A stretch of DNA of 64,000 nt from Acidobacteriota bacterium (GTDB lineage: Bacteria; Acidobacteriota; Polarisedimenticolia; QHYA01), in assembly GCA_003223995.1 (NCBI GenBank), contig QHYA01000061.1, positions 3,050-67,049 on the forward strand, written 5' to 3'. Position numbers and translations under genes: made by a program. This document shows, piece by piece, positions 27,600 through 36,758 of the stretch (within the stretch, counting starts at the first letter, position 1; every line of letters begins with the position of its first letter). Under the pieces are notes generated by a model. The model saw only the letters and a program-made list of their open reading frames with translations, was not told the DNA's origin and searched no databases.

Positions 27600-28010
27600 G
27601 TGCCCGTCAAACTCAGCCGTCTCGACCACTTCGCCGTCTTCGTGGCCGATCTGGAAAGCGCCGAGCGCTTCTATGTCGAGATGCTCGGCATGCAGCGGGT
27701 CATGAAGCTTCCGGATCAGACGCTGCTCATGCTGGGTGGGGTCAATATCGGACTGATGGAGCAAGCGGGTCTGCCGGCTCCAGACCCTGCGATCCTGCAG
27801 AATCCTCTTGGCAGGGCCCATCACGCCTTTCTGGTCGAAGAGGAGAACTTCGACGCCTCCCGCGCTGTCCTCGCCGCCGCTTCCATCCCCGTCAGCGACC
27901 CGGTGAACTGGGGCGATCACCGCTGCTTCTACTTTCTTGATCCCTCCGGAAATCTCCTCGAGATCGTCACGCCTCCAGCCGTGAGGCGCGAGGGGCCATC
28001 TTCGCGCTGA
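27600..28010 (+). CDS. VOC family protein (glyoxalase/bleomycin-resistance fold)
   Basis: About 136 aa with a vicinal-oxygen-chelate fold: LSRLDHFAVFVADLESAERF, FYVEMLGMQRVM, and at the end HRCFYFLDPSGNLLEIVTPP. The last motif carries the Glu typical of the metal site, with His near the start (LDHFAVFV). The family includes glyoxalases, dioxygenases and resistance proteins; the substrate cannot be told. I chose the GTG at 27600, where the fold begins; 27570 is an alternative. It lies 120 bases after DUF1059. Confidence 0.8.
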   Translation: MPVKLSRLDHFAVFVADLESAERFYVEMLGMQRVMKLPDQTLLMLGGVNIGLMEQAGLPAPDPAILQNPLGRAHHAFLVEEENFDASRAVLAAASIPVSDPVNWGDHRCFYFLDPSGNLLEIVTPPAVRREGPSSR

Positions 28011-28149
28011 TAATGACCGAATGGGAGCCGTTGCCACCGGCAATGGCGGTGGTTCGGTCCGGGCGATCGTTGGCCGAGGAAACCCGTTGGAGCGAGGCTC
28101 GCGGCCGGGCTGCTTCGGAGCCCCGGCGGCAGGTCATTCGATAAGAGCG

Positions 28150-28155
28150 TACAAT
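28150..28155 (+). promoter_or_regulatory. TANNNT -10 box of rlmN, probable leaderless start
   Basis: TACAAT ends seven bases before the GTG start of rlmN. No clear -35 box and no ribosome site are visible, which fits leaderless transcription. Confidence 0.4.
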
Positions 28156-28162
28156 TTTCCCT

Positions 28163-29317
28163 GTGGCGTCGATTCGAAACCTCTACGGGCTGTCGGTGGA
28201 AGAGCTGTCCGAAGCCCTTTCTCCGCTGGAGCCGCGCCCGTTCACGGCCCGCCAGATCGCCGCCCACCTCTATGCGCGCCGGCTGCTCGACTTCGACAGG
28301 ATGACCGATCTACCCGCGAAGCTCCGGGCGGAGCTCGCGCGATCCTTCACCATCCAGCTCCCCTCCCCGGCGGAGACGCTCGTGTCGCGGGACGGCACGA
28401 CGCGCTACGTGCTCTCCCTTCCATCGGCAGGATCGGTCGAGGCCGTGTTCATCCCCTCGGGCAAGCGAGCGACCCTGTGCATCTCGAGCCAGTCGGGCTG
28501 CGCACTGGGCTGCACCTTCTGCATGACGGGAACCCTCGGCCTACTGCGCCACCTCTCGTCCGGAGAGATTGCCGGGCAGGTCGCGCTCCTGATGGATCTT
28601 CACCGGCTGCGGCCAAACTGCTTCAACATCGTCTTCATGGGGATGGGAGAGCCTCTCCACAACTATCAGGCTCTGAAAGCCGCGCTGAGGCTTCTGTGCG
28701 ACAGGCGGACAGGTTTCGGGATCTCCCCGGGTCACATCACCGTCTCGACCGCGGGACTGGCTCCGGCCATCGAGAAGCTTGCAGCAGAGGAGATCGTCCC
28801 CCGCCTGGCGGTCTCGCTCAATGCAACGACCGACGAGGCCCGCTCGCGGATCATGCCCATCAACAAGAGCTATCCCATCCTCTCCCTGATGGAGGCCTGC
28901 GGGAAGTTCCTCCGCGAGGCCGGCCAGCGGCTCACCCTCGAGTACGTGATGCTCTCGGGTGTCAACGACTCCCGAGAGGACCTGCCACGGCTCGCGCGCC
29001 TCGCCTCGTCGCTCCCCGCGCGCGTCAACCTCATTCCCTTCAACGCGACACCGGAGCTTCCCTTCCAGCCGTCGCCGATGGAACAGGTGCGGCGGTTCCG
29101 CGATGGGCTGCTGAAGCGGGGCGTGCGGGCTTCGATCCGCGCCAGCCGCGGCCCGGACATCCGGGCGGCGTGCGGGCAGCTTTCCTTCGGCGCCCCCGGC
29201 GACGGAGCCGCAGGAACAGGAAGAGGAGAGTCGGCCGCCGGGAAGAACCGCCGCGCGTCCGACCCGCCGGAGGCCGCGATGGAGCGGGCCGCGGCGGGGG
29301 AGCTGGTGGCGAGATGA
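28163..29317 (+). CDS. rlmN: 23S rRNA (adenine-2503-C2)-methyltransferase
   Basis: RlmN is a radical SAM enzyme that methylates A2503 of 23S rRNA, and A37 of some tRNAs. The 4Fe-4S motif is CALGCTFCMTGTLG, after the conserved ISSQSG. Also seen are NIVFMGMGEPLHNY, HITVSTAGLAPAI, RLAVSLNATTDEAR, LEYVMLSGVNDS and the C-terminal RASRGPDIRAACGQL with the catalytic Cys. Length is 384 aa, with an extra charged tail of about 40 residues. The start is GTG. It overlaps the SDR gene by ATGA. Confidence 0.96.
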   Translation: MASIRNLYGLSVEELSEALSPLEPRPFTARQIAAHLYARRLLDFDRMTDLPAKLRAELARSFTIQLPSPAETLVSRDGTTRYVLSLPSAGSVEAVFIPSGKRATLCISSQSGCALGCTFCMTGTLGLLRHLSSGEIAGQVALLMDLHRLRPNCFNIVFMGMGEPLHNYQALKAALRLLCDRRTGFGISPGHITVSTAGLAPAIEKLAAEEIVPRLAVSLNATTDEARSRIMPINKSYPILSLMEACGKFLREAGQRLTLEYVMLSGVNDSREDLPRLARLASSLPARVNLIPFNATPELPFQPSPMEQVRRFRDGLLKRGVRASIRASRGPDIRAACGQLSFGAPGDGAAGTGRGESAAGKNRRASDPPEAAMERAAAGELVAR

Positions 29318-30075
29318 TCCGACTCGACGGCCAAGTGGCGGTCGTGACCGGCGGCTCGAGGGGGATCGGCCGAGCCGCCGTGCGGCTGCTGGCTGGCGCC
29401 GGCGCCCGCGTGGCGTACTCTTACCATACGGACCTTCCGGCCGCCCGCTCGCTCGAGCAGGAGATCGCCCGTGCGGGCGGCGAGGCGAAGCCGGTCCAGG
29501 CGGATCTGCGCCGGCGTGCAGAGGCGGAAGGGATCGTGGAAGAGGCCCAGGGACTCTACGGCCGCATCGACGTGCTCGTGGCGAATGCAGGTATATGGAA
29601 CGCGGAGCCGATCCCGATGGAAGAGATGACCGACGAGGAATGGGACGAGACGTTGCAGGTGAACCTGAGGGGGGTCTTCTACGTTCTCCGCGCGGCGCTT
29701 CCGCAAATGAAGCAGCGGCGCGCGGGGCGTCTCATCATCGTCTCCTCGACCGCCGGTCAGCGGGGGGAAGCCTTTCACTCCCATTACGCGGCGAGCAAGT
29801 CGGGTCTGTTCGGCCTGACGAAATCGCTCGCTGTGGAAGCCGCCCCTGACGGAGTGCTCGTGAACTGCGTCGCTCCGGGCTGGGTGGATACCGATATGGC
29901 CGCGCCTGCGCTGAAAGGCGCAGGAATGGAAGCCGTCCTCGCCACGATCCCCCTGGGCCGCCTGGGCACGCCCGAGGAGATCGCGGGCGCAATCCTTTTT
30001 CTCGCGTCCCCCTTCGCCAGCTACGTCACCGGCGAGGTGCTGAACGTCAATGGAGGTTCTGTTCTGTGCGGATGA
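29314..30075 (+). CDS. SDR family oxidoreductase (FabG-like)
   Basis: A 253-aa short-chain dehydrogenase/reductase. The cofactor motif is TGGSRGIG near residue 11, with VLVANAGIW and the Ser-Tyr-Lys centre in IVSSTAGQRGEAFHSHYAAS followed by KSG. The end has NCVAPGWVDTDM and ASYVTGEVLNVNGG, typical of FabG-type NADP-dependent ketoacyl reductases. The substrate is not certain because many SDRs share these features. Both its ends overlap neighbours by ATGA, so rlmN, this gene and htrA form one operon. Confidence 0.88.
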   Translation: MIRLDGQVAVVTGGSRGIGRAAVRLLAGAGARVAYSYHTDLPAARSLEQEIARAGGEAKPVQADLRRRAEAEGIVEEAQGLYGRIDVLVANAGIWNAEPIPMEEMTDEEWDETLQVNLRGVFYVLRAALPQMKQRRAGRLIIVSSTAGQRGEAFHSHYAASKSGLFGLTKSLAVEAAPDGVLVNCVAPGWVDTDMAAPALKGAGMEAVLATIPLGRLGTPEEIAGAILFLASPFASYVTGEVLNVNGGSVLCG

Positions 30076-31535
30076 TCCGGATTTCTCTTCGATTCTTCTT
30101 CTTCCTGACCGCCGTCGCCGCCGCGAGCGGCTGCGCCGCCAACAGGACCTCCGTCCACCAGTCCATGGAGCAGATGATCTTCCACGCCCGCGACCGGGTC
30201 TTCCCCGCGCTGGTCCACATCGAGCCCATCCTCGAAGTCTATCAGTCCGGCCAGCGAGGGCGCATCGCGGTGACCGGGTCCGGAGTGATCTTCAGCACCG
30301 ACGGCTACGTGCTGACCAACAACCACGTTGTCGAGAGGGCCGAGCGGGTCACCTGCACCCTCTCGGACAAGCAGGAAGTCACCGCCGCGGTCGTGGGGCG
30401 CGATCCCGAGACGGACGTCGCCGTGATCCAGCTCGACGTCTCGCAGGTTCGCGGGAAGCTCCCCGTCGCCGAGCTCGGGGACTCCTCACGGCTCCAGATC
30501 GGCCAGCACGTCATGGCGATGGGAAGCCCCCTGGGTCTCGCCCGCTCGGTCTCGCTGGGGATCATCTCCTCGCTGGACCGCTATCTGCCGGAGGATCAGA
30601 TGCCGGCCGGAGCCGCCACCGGGCAGTTCAACACGTGGATCCAGACCGACGCAGCGATCAACCCGGGCAACAGCGGCGGGCCCCTTGTGGATCTCGGCGG
30701 TCGGGTCATCGGCATCAACTCGCGGGCAGTGACGGTCTTCGGCGAGAACGTCGGCTTCGCGATCCCGATCAACCTCGTGCATGAAACCGCGGAGAAGATC
30801 ATTCATCACGGTTCGCCGCAGCGCTCCTGGCTGGGCGTGAACTGGCAGCCGCTCAAGGTCATCTCCGACGGCGGAGCCAGGGGCCAGAATGGGATCCTCG
30901 TCGGAGGGGTCGTGCCGAACTCCCCGGCTGAGCGGGCAGGGCTTCGCGCTGGCGACGTGCTCGTCTCCTACGATGGCCGCTCCGTGGCCGTGCGGTATGA
31001 AGAGGAGCTGCCACCCTTCCGCAAGATGGAGGCCGACACACCGGTCGGCAAGACGGTGCAGCTGGGCGTTCTCCGGGACGGGTCCTCCGTGATGTTCAGC
31101 GCCGTGACCGTCGAGCGGAAGAGCGCGGAGGCTGAGGACTTCGAGTGCCGCGAATGGGGGTTCACCGTGCGGGCGATCAACGATGAGATCGCGCGGGCTC
31201 GCAACCTCGACCAGACCACCGGGGTGATCGTTACCGGCATCAAGCGCGGCTCCTTCGCGGCGGAAGGGGAGCTGGTCGGGGGGCTGGTGATCGACTCCAT
31301 CGATGGCCGGCCGATCCCCAACCTGGACGCTTTCCGGCAGGTCTATGCGAGCCTCGTGGGAGAAAAGCGCGACCGGGTCCTCATCGTCACGCGCCGGGGC
31401 AGCGTGCTGCACTTCCACCTCCTCAAGCCGACCTACGAGAAGAGCTCTCCCAAGGCCATGGATCATGACCAGGATGACGACCAGGAGCAGTCCGACGACA
31501 ATGATGGTCCGGGAGATTTCCACCATGACGGCTAG
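30072..31535 (+). CDS. HtrA/DegP-type serine protease with two PDZ domains
   Basis: A protease of about 487 aa for envelope protein quality control. The N-terminus is hydrophobic and ends in AAASGCAAN, a lipobox, so it is probably a lipoprotein. The trypsin-like triad is intact: His in GYVLTNNHVVE (about 85), Asp in PETDVAVIQLD (about 115), Ser in INPGNSGGPLVD (about 201). Two PDZ domains follow (SWLGVNWQPL, VVPNSPAERAGLRAGDVLVS; then GVIVTGIKRGSFAAEGELVG). I took the ATG at 30072, overlapping the SDR stop; GTG 30066 is possible. It overlaps the next gene, a catalytically dead relative. Confidence 0.93.
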   Translation: MIRISLRFFFFLTAVAAASGCAANRTSVHQSMEQMIFHARDRVFPALVHIEPILEVYQSGQRGRIAVTGSGVIFSTDGYVLTNNHVVERAERVTCTLSDKQEVTAAVVGRDPETDVAVIQLDVSQVRGKLPVAELGDSSRLQIGQHVMAMGSPLGLARSVSLGIISSLDRYLPEDQMPAGAATGQFNTWIQTDAAINPGNSGGPLVDLGGRVIGINSRAVTVFGENVGFAIPINLVHETAEKIIHHGSPQRSWLGVNWQPLKVISDGGARGQNGILVGGVVPNSPAERAGLRAGDVLVSYDGRSVAVRYEEELPPFRKMEADTPVGKTVQLGVLRDGSSVMFSAVTVERKSAEAEDFECREWGFTVRAINDEIARARNLDQTTGVIVTGIKRGSFAAEGELVGGLVIDSIDGRPIPNLDAFRQVYASLVGEKRDRVLIVTRRGSVLHFHLLKPTYEKSSPKAMDHDQDDDQEQSDDNDGPGDFHHDG

Positions 31536-33024
31536 TGTCGCGTCTCGGAAATGTCTTTTCAGGCCGGGCCGGGTGCTCTTCCCGCTCGCCGTTTCCCTGG
31601 GCGTGCTGGTGGCGGCTTCCCTGCCGGCGCCGTTGCTCGCCTCTCCCCCTCCCGCAACCCCGGGCTACGGCAGCCTCGTTGAGGAGGGACAAGCCTCGGT
31701 CGTCGCGGTCCGCTTCCAGTTGAGGCCGAAGGAACGGCCGAAGGGAGGGGAAGGGCAGAAGGTCCGCCGTCTCGTTTGCGGCGTGCTCGCCGGGCCGCCC
31801 GGCCAGATCATCATCAGCGGGGACTTCTTTCCAGATATGGATGATGGTCCCGACGCCATGGAGCCTTTCGATTTCCGCCTTGTCATGCCCGGCGGTGATG
31901 AGGTGCCCGCTGAAGCCATCGGCGTCGATCGCGAGCTGAACCTGGCCTTTCTTCACGCATCTCCCTCGCTCATTCGCTCCTTTCGAGCGGCTTCCTTCGA
32001 TCCATCGGTGCAGGCGGCGGTCGGCGACGAGGTCATCGTGGTCGGACTGCTTCCCGAGAGGTACAACTTCTCGAAGGCGGTCTATCCCGCCCGCATCAGT
32101 GCCGTGCTCGACCAGCCTCGCCGGATGTACTCGCTGGACATCCCGCTCGAGGATCTGGCGATCGGAGGGCTGGTGCTGCTGAGGGACGGCCGGCCGCTCG
32201 GGATCATCGGGGAGGACCTGCTCTCGGAGGATCGGATTCAGGGCAACGCGGCGAACATCCTGTCCCTGCTGGGGTCGAGCAACCAGGGACCCCACATCGG
32301 CTACCCGTTCGTCTTCCCATTCTCAGTCTTCTCCCGCTCGCTGACCAATCCCCCCCGCCTGAAGGACGAGCGCCGCGAGACGCGCGGCTGGCTCGGGATC
32401 ACGATGCAGCCTCTCTCGCGGGATCTGGCGGAATACTGGAGCATTTCCTCGCGGGGAGGAGTGATCGTCGCCGGTGTGGTCGATGGTTCCCCGGCCTCCG
32501 CCGCAGGCCTCAGCCCGGGGGACGTCATCCTCGGTGTGGACGGGCAGGAGTTGCCGGTGCGCGAGACGTCCGATCTGGCCCAGATGCAGAGACTGATCCG
32601 CAGCGCCGGCGCGGGACGCGCCATTCCCCTGTCGGTCTGGAGGGAGGGGGCGGTCCGGACGGTCGAGGTGCGGCTGTCCTCCTCGCCTGTCACGGCGACC
32701 ACCGCTCAGGAGTACGAGGACGAGCAGTTCGGCCTGAAGGCGCGCGAGCTGACTTTCGACTACCTGCAGTCAGCGAACCTCGACCGCTCGACCCGCGGGG
32801 TGCTGATCATCGGGCTCGAACGGGCCGGCTGGGCCCAGGTCTCCGGGCTCCAGACGCGGGACATCATCCAGAAGGTCGCTGGCGAGCCGACTCCCGACCT
32901 GGAATCCTTCCGCCAGGCCATGGAGAAGATCGAGAAGTCGCGCCCTCGAGAGGTGATGTTCTTCATCCTGCGTGAGTATCAAACCCGTTTCGTCCGCGTC
33001 AAGGCGGACTGGCGCGGGCGGTAA
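31525..33024 (+). CDS. HtrA-like pseudoprotease with two PDZ domains
   Basis: A 499-aa exported protein with the same layout as its upstream neighbour: signal peptide (VSLGVLVAASLPAPLLA), a trypsin-like region and two PDZ domains (TRGWLGITMQPLSRDLAEYW, SPASAAGLSPGDVILGVDG; then GVLIIGLERAGWAQVSGLQT). The catalytic motifs are lost. The His segment is IIISGDFFPDM, the Asp segment is DRELNLAFLHA, and the Ser segment is DIPLEDLAIGGLVLL in place of GNSGGP. It probably binds substrates or regulates the active HtrA. The ATG lies 11 bases inside the htrA end, after GGGAG, so coupling is likely. Loss of all three sites with an intact frame argues for a conserved non-enzymatic role. Confidence 0.85.
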   Translation: MTASVASRKCLFRPGRVLFPLAVSLGVLVAASLPAPLLASPPPATPGYGSLVEEGQASVVAVRFQLRPKERPKGGEGQKVRRLVCGVLAGPPGQIIISGDFFPDMDDGPDAMEPFDFRLVMPGGDEVPAEAIGVDRELNLAFLHASPSLIRSFRAASFDPSVQAAVGDEVIVVGLLPERYNFSKAVYPARISAVLDQPRRMYSLDIPLEDLAIGGLVLLRDGRPLGIIGEDLLSEDRIQGNAANILSLLGSSNQGPHIGYPFVFPFSVFSRSLTNPPRLKDERRETRGWLGITMQPLSRDLAEYWSISSRGGVIVAGVVDGSPASAAGLSPGDVILGVDGQELPVRETSDLAQMQRLIRSAGAGRAIPLSVWREGAVRTVEVRLSSSPVTATTAQEYEDEQFGLKARELTFDYLQSANLDRSTRGVLIIGLERAGWAQVSGLQTRDIIQKVAGEPTPDLESFRQAMEKIEKSRPREVMFFILREYQTRFVRVKADWRGR

Positions 33025-33050
33025 CCTTCCGCCGGTTCGTCCTCGATACC

Positions 33051-34322
33051 TCACGCTCCGCCCGGCGGCGGCTGGTCCGGCTGGAAGAGGTCGCGCCGGA
33101 TGATATCGAGCAGGAACAGCAGCACCGTGATCAGCAGCGGTCCGAGGAACAACCCTGCGACCCCAAAGGCCATCATGCCCCCCAGCACGCCGAAGAAGAC
33201 CAGAAGGGCGTGCATCCGGGTCCTGCCGCTGATGAAGAGAGGCCTGAGGAAGTTGTCCACCAGCACGACCACGGCCAGTCCCCACACCGCGAGGAAGATC
33301 CCTTTGGCGGGATGGCCTTGCAAGAGCAGATAGACAGCTCCTGGGCCCCAGACCAGGAAGCTTCCTCCGACCGGTATCAACGAGCAGAAAAACATCGCGA
33401 TACCCGCCACGACGGGGGAGGGAAGCCCCACGACGGCCCAGCCGATGCCCCCGAGGATGGCCTGGATCACAGAGGCCATGATGACCCCGTAGAAAACGGC
33501 CCACGTGACCTCATGGAGCCTCTCGAGCACGGCCTCCTTGTCCGCTGGCCGGAGGGGAAGGAACTCCTGGAAGGCCTCCAGGATCGCGGGGCCTTCATGG
33601 AAGAAATAGACCATCGTGAAGATCGTGATCAGGAACATGACCAGGGTCCAGAGGGTGTTCTGGACCAGTGAGCTGGTCTGAGCGACCATGGCATTGCCGA
33701 CCCGTTTCATCGTGTCGAGCGCCATCCCCTCGAGGTCCACCCGCGACAGATCCACATAGCGGCCGAGCACTCCTTCAAGATCCCTCACGAAGGGAAGTTT
33801 CGGCTTCGCGGGCATGGGCGATCCGCCAGGCGGCGCGGAATCACCCCGCAGGGGCTCGCTTTCACCTCCAGGCGGGGGCGCAGAGAGATCCCTCCCGTCA
33901 GGCCTGGACGTGCCGTCGATGTCCGGAGAGGCTGGCGCCTCTGGTTGCCGAGATTCAGGCTGACGCGCCTGTGGGCGCGTCCCGCCGGGCGGGAACGGCT
34001 CGGGCTGCGGTCCGTCGTTCGATCGGAGCGTGTCCTCGATGTCCGACAAGGCCCCCGTCACAGTCTGCGCGAGACTCGAGACCAGGATGGAAGCCGGGAG
34101 GATGATGATGGCGGCAACGACACCGCTGCACACGACTGCTGCTGCGAGATCGCGCCCTTTCATCAGCCGCGCGAGCGAGCGGTAGAGAGGATGGAACGCC
34201 GTCGCGAGAAAGACGGCCCACGCGATCGCCGACAGGAAGGGGAAGAAGACGAGGTAAAGGAGGTAGACGGTCAGGGCGAACAGCGCGAGCACGAACACCC
34301 GCGCGGCCTGTTCGCGCCCCAT
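33051..34322 (-). CDS. AI-2E family transporter (PerM/YdiK-like)
   Basis: About 423 aa with seven to eight membrane segments. The N-terminal pair (VFVLALFALTVYLLYLVFFP, SAIAWAVFLATAFHPLYRSL) is typical, and the C-terminal half has the conserved IPVGGSFLVWGPGAVYLLLQ region and GVLGGMMAFGVAGLFLGPLL. An unusual soluble insert of about 100 residues, rich in Pro, Gln and Ser, sits after the second span pair. The family exports autoinducer-2 in some bacteria and ions or other solutes in others, so the substrate is open. The ATG at 34322 fits a leaderless start. Confidence 0.88.
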   Translation of the reverse strand: MGREQAARVFVLALFALTVYLLYLVFFPFLSAIAWAVFLATAFHPLYRSLARLMKGRDLAAAVVCSGVVAAIIILPASILVSSLAQTVTGALSDIEDTLRSNDGPQPEPFPPGGTRPQARQPESRQPEAPASPDIDGTSRPDGRDLSAPPPGGESEPLRGDSAPPGGSPMPAKPKLPFVRDLEGVLGRYVDLSRVDLEGMALDTMKRVGNAMVAQTSSLVQNTLWTLVMFLITIFTMVYFFHEGPAILEAFQEFLPLRPADKEAVLERLHEVTWAVFYGVIMASVIQAILGGIGWAVVGLPSPVVAGIAMFFCSLIPVGGSFLVWGPGAVYLLLQGHPAKGIFLAVWGLAVVVLVDNFLRPLFISGRTRMHALLVFFGVLGGMMAFGVAGLFLGPLLITVLLFLLDIIRRDLFQPDQPPPGGA

Positions 34323-34329
34323 GGATCGC

Positions 34330-34335
34330 ACTATA
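34330..34335 (-). promoter_or_regulatory. TANNNT -10 box of the AI-2E family gene
   Basis: On the minus strand TATAGT ends seven bases before the ATG at 34322. No good -35 box or ribosome site is seen, consistent with a leaderless transcript. Confidence 0.4.
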
Positions 34336-34409
34336 GCACGCCGGTGGGAAGCCGGGGATGGCGTGAGGACACCGGCCGCGGTCGTGCCCGCAGCGCCGGA
34401 GAGGGCCGT

Positions 34410-35570
34410 CTATCCAAGCGCGGCGCGCAGGAGCGGCGGGGCGGCGAAAGTCGAGAGCATGACGACCACGACGATGGCGGCGTAGGTGTCGGCATGCGCC
34501 ACGCCCGTGGCGAGCCCCAACCCCGCAAACACCAGTCCGACCTCACCGCGCGGGATCATGCCGATCCCGATTGCAGAACGACGCAGTCTCGTCCCTTTCT
34601 TGTACGCGAAGAAGCCGGAGAGCCACTTGCCCAGAAGCGCGGCTGCGAGCAGCAGCGCTGTCAGGAGCAGCCCCTGGCGCCGCTGCGGATCGGAGGGATC
34701 GAGATATCGGACATCCACCGCGGCTCCCGCGGTCGCAAAGAAGATCGGGACGAAGAAATCGGCCAGCGGGCGCACCGACTCCTGGATGTGCACCCTGCGA
34801 TCGGTGCGCGCCAGGACCAGCCCCGCCGCGAAGGCCCCGACGATGGCGGCCGAGCCGGCGGCGTCCGCGGCAGCCGACAGCACGAAGGCGAAGGAGATGC
34901 AGGAGACCAGCAGAACCCCTCTCACCCGCATCAGGGAAGCGATCTTGACGAGCTGAGGCGCCAGGAGCTGGCCCGCAGTCACGGCGGCAGCGAAGAAACC
35001 CACGGCCAGCAGGCTCATCCCGACGACGCTGCCTACAGACACCGATCCTTTCTCGGCCAGCCCCTTCACCAGGGCCAGGACCACGAGCCCCAGGACATCG
35101 TCGATGATGGCGGCCCCGAGGATGATCTGCGCCTCGGGGGAGCCGATCTTTCCCATGTCGGCCAGCACGCGCGCGGTGATCCCGATGCTGGTTGCCGTCA
35201 GTGCCGCGCCGACGAAGATCGACGTGATGGAGGAGTAACCCAGGGCCGCCATCACTCCCCAGCCGAGGAGGAAGGGGAACAGCATGCCCGCGAGGGCCAC
35301 AACCAGCGACTGGAGTCCGACCCGTAGAAGCTGCTGCAGGTCCGAGCTCAACCCGATCTCGAAGAGCAGGATCAGGACGCCGAGCTCGGCCAGGATGTGG
35401 AGTGTGTGCTCGGCCGGATTGATCAGCGCCAGGGCCGAACCGCCGAGCAGGACGCCCGCGGCCAGCTCGCCCAGCACCGCCGGCTGCCCGAGCCGCTCGG
35501 CCGCCTCTCCCAACCCCTTGGCGGCGATGTAGATGGCCGCCAGGACGACCAGAAGCGCGGCGAGACCCAT
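34410..35570 (-). CDS. Cation/proton antiporter (CPA2/KefB-type)
   Basis: A 386-aa membrane protein with about 12 spans. Motifs of the CPA2 family are visible: GQPAVLGELAAGVLLGGSAL near the start, LGVLILLFEIGLSSDLQQLL, ALTATSIGITARVLADMG, ILGAAIIDDVLGLVVLALV with the paired Asp of the ion site, and GMIPRGEVGLVFAGLGLATG near the end. It exchanges Na+ or K+ for protons at the inner membrane. No C-terminal TrkA-N domain is present. It lies nine bases downstream of the aminotransferase stop, so the two share a transcript. Confidence 0.93.
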   Translation of the reverse strand: MGLAALLVVLAAIYIAAKGLGEAAERLGQPAVLGELAAGVLLGGSALALINPAEHTLHILAELGVLILLFEIGLSSDLQQLLRVGLQSLVVALAGMLFPFLLGWGVMAALGYSSITSIFVGAALTATSIGITARVLADMGKIGSPEAQIILGAAIIDDVLGLVVLALVKGLAEKGSVSVGSVVGMSLLAVGFFAAAVTAGQLLAPQLVKIASLMRVRGVLLVSCISFAFVLSAAADAAGSAAIVGAFAAGLVLARTDRRVHIQESVRPLADFFVPIFFATAGAAVDVRYLDPSDPQRRQGLLLTALLLAAALLGKWLSGFFAYKKGTRLRRSAIGIGMIPRGEVGLVFAGLGLATGVAHADTYAAIVVVVMLSTFAAPPLLRAALG

Positions 35571-35579
35571 GCTGTGACG

Positions 35580-36758
35580 CTAGCGGCTTGGACGCGCTGC
35601 CTTTGCCAGCCCCGCGAGGCGGTCACCGGCCAGTGTCAATGTTTCCAGCTTCTTGCAGAACGAAAAGCGCAGCCGCTCGCGGCCATCCTCCGGGCGGTGA
35701 TAGAAGGAGGAGCCGGGAACCGCCGCCACGCCGAACTCGCGCACGAGGTATCGCGCGAACTCGGTGTCGTCCGCGAAACCGAAGCTGCTGATGTCGGTCA
35801 TCACGTAGTAGGCCCCGTGGGGCATGAAGTAACGGAAGCCCGCCGCCTCGAGAAACGGCAGGAACTTGGCGCGCCGCCGCTCGTACTCCCGCGCGAGCGA
35901 GACGTAGTACTCCCCCGGAAGCGACAGCGCCACCGCACCGGCCTCCTGCAGAGGGGCGGCGGCGCCCACCGTCACGAAATCATGCACCTTCCGGATGCCG
36001 TCGGTCAGCGCTGGCGAGGAAATGGTGTAGCCCACCCTCCATCCGGTCACGCTGTAGGATTTCGAAAGCCCTCCGATCAAGACCGTTCGGTCTTCCATGC
36101 CGGGAAGAGTGATCAGCGGCACGTGCTCGGCATCGTCGTAGAGGATGTGCTCGTAGATCTCGTCGGTGAAGGCGACGACGTCCCACTTCCGGCACAGCTC
36201 CGCGATGATGGAAAGCTCCTCCCGCGCAAAGACCTTTCCCGTCGGATTGTGCGGGGAGTTGAGGATGATCCCCCGGGTCTTGTCGCTGAAGGCCCGCGCC
36301 AGATCGTCCGGATCGAACCTGAAGTCCGGCTCGTGAAGGGTCACGTAGCGGGGCGAGGCGCCGGAGAGGATCGCGTCCGGTCCGTAGTTCTCGTAGAACG
36401 GCTCGAAGACGATCACCTCTTCTCCCGGATCGACCACGGCCATGATGGCGGAGAGCATCGCCTCGGTCGCGCCACAGGTCACGCAGATCTGCCTTTCGGG
36501 GTCGATCTCCATCCCGTAGAAGCGGCGCATCTTCTCGGCAAGGGCGCGGCGGAAGCTGGGCGCTCCCCATGTGATTGCGTACTGGTTGATGTCGTCCTGG
36601 ATCGCTTTGCAGGCCGCCTCCTTGATCTCCAACGGCGCGGCGAAGTCGGGAAACCCCTGAGCGAGATTGACGCCATCGTGCCGGATGGCCAGCCGTGTCA
36701 TCTCCCGGATGACCGATTCCGTGAAACGGCTGGCTTTCTCTGAAACACCGATCTTCAT
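35580..36758 (-). CDS. PLP-dependent class I/II aminotransferase
   Basis: About 392 aa, fold type I. Visible motifs: GVNLAQGFPDFAAP near the N-terminus, the NSPHNPTGKVF motif, VAFTDEIYEHILYDD and the Schiff-base lysine in GGLSKSYSVTGWRVGY. The C-terminal arginine for the carboxylate is in RLRFSFCKK. The sequence resembles aspartate/kynurenine/methionine aminotransferases, and the amino donor is not certain. AGGAG lies five bases before the ATG at 36758, so I rejected a longer frame to 36812. It is first in the minus-strand unit with the antiporter. Confidence 0.93.
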   Translation of the reverse strand: MKIGVSEKASRFTESVIREMTRLAIRHDGVNLAQGFPDFAAPLEIKEAACKAIQDDINQYAITWGAPSFRRALAEKMRRFYGMEIDPERQICVTCGATEAMLSAIMAVVDPGEEVIVFEPFYENYGPDAILSGASPRYVTLHEPDFRFDPDDLARAFSDKTRGIILNSPHNPTGKVFAREELSIIAELCRKWDVVAFTDEIYEHILYDDAEHVPLITLPGMEDRTVLIGGLSKSYSVTGWRVGYTISSPALTDGIRKVHDFVTVGAAAPLQEAGAVALSLPGEYYVSLAREYERRRAKFLPFLEAAGFRYFMPHGAYYVMTDISSFGFADDTEFARYLVREFGVAAVPGSSFYHRPEDGRERLRFSFCKKLETLTLAGDRLAGLAKAARPSR

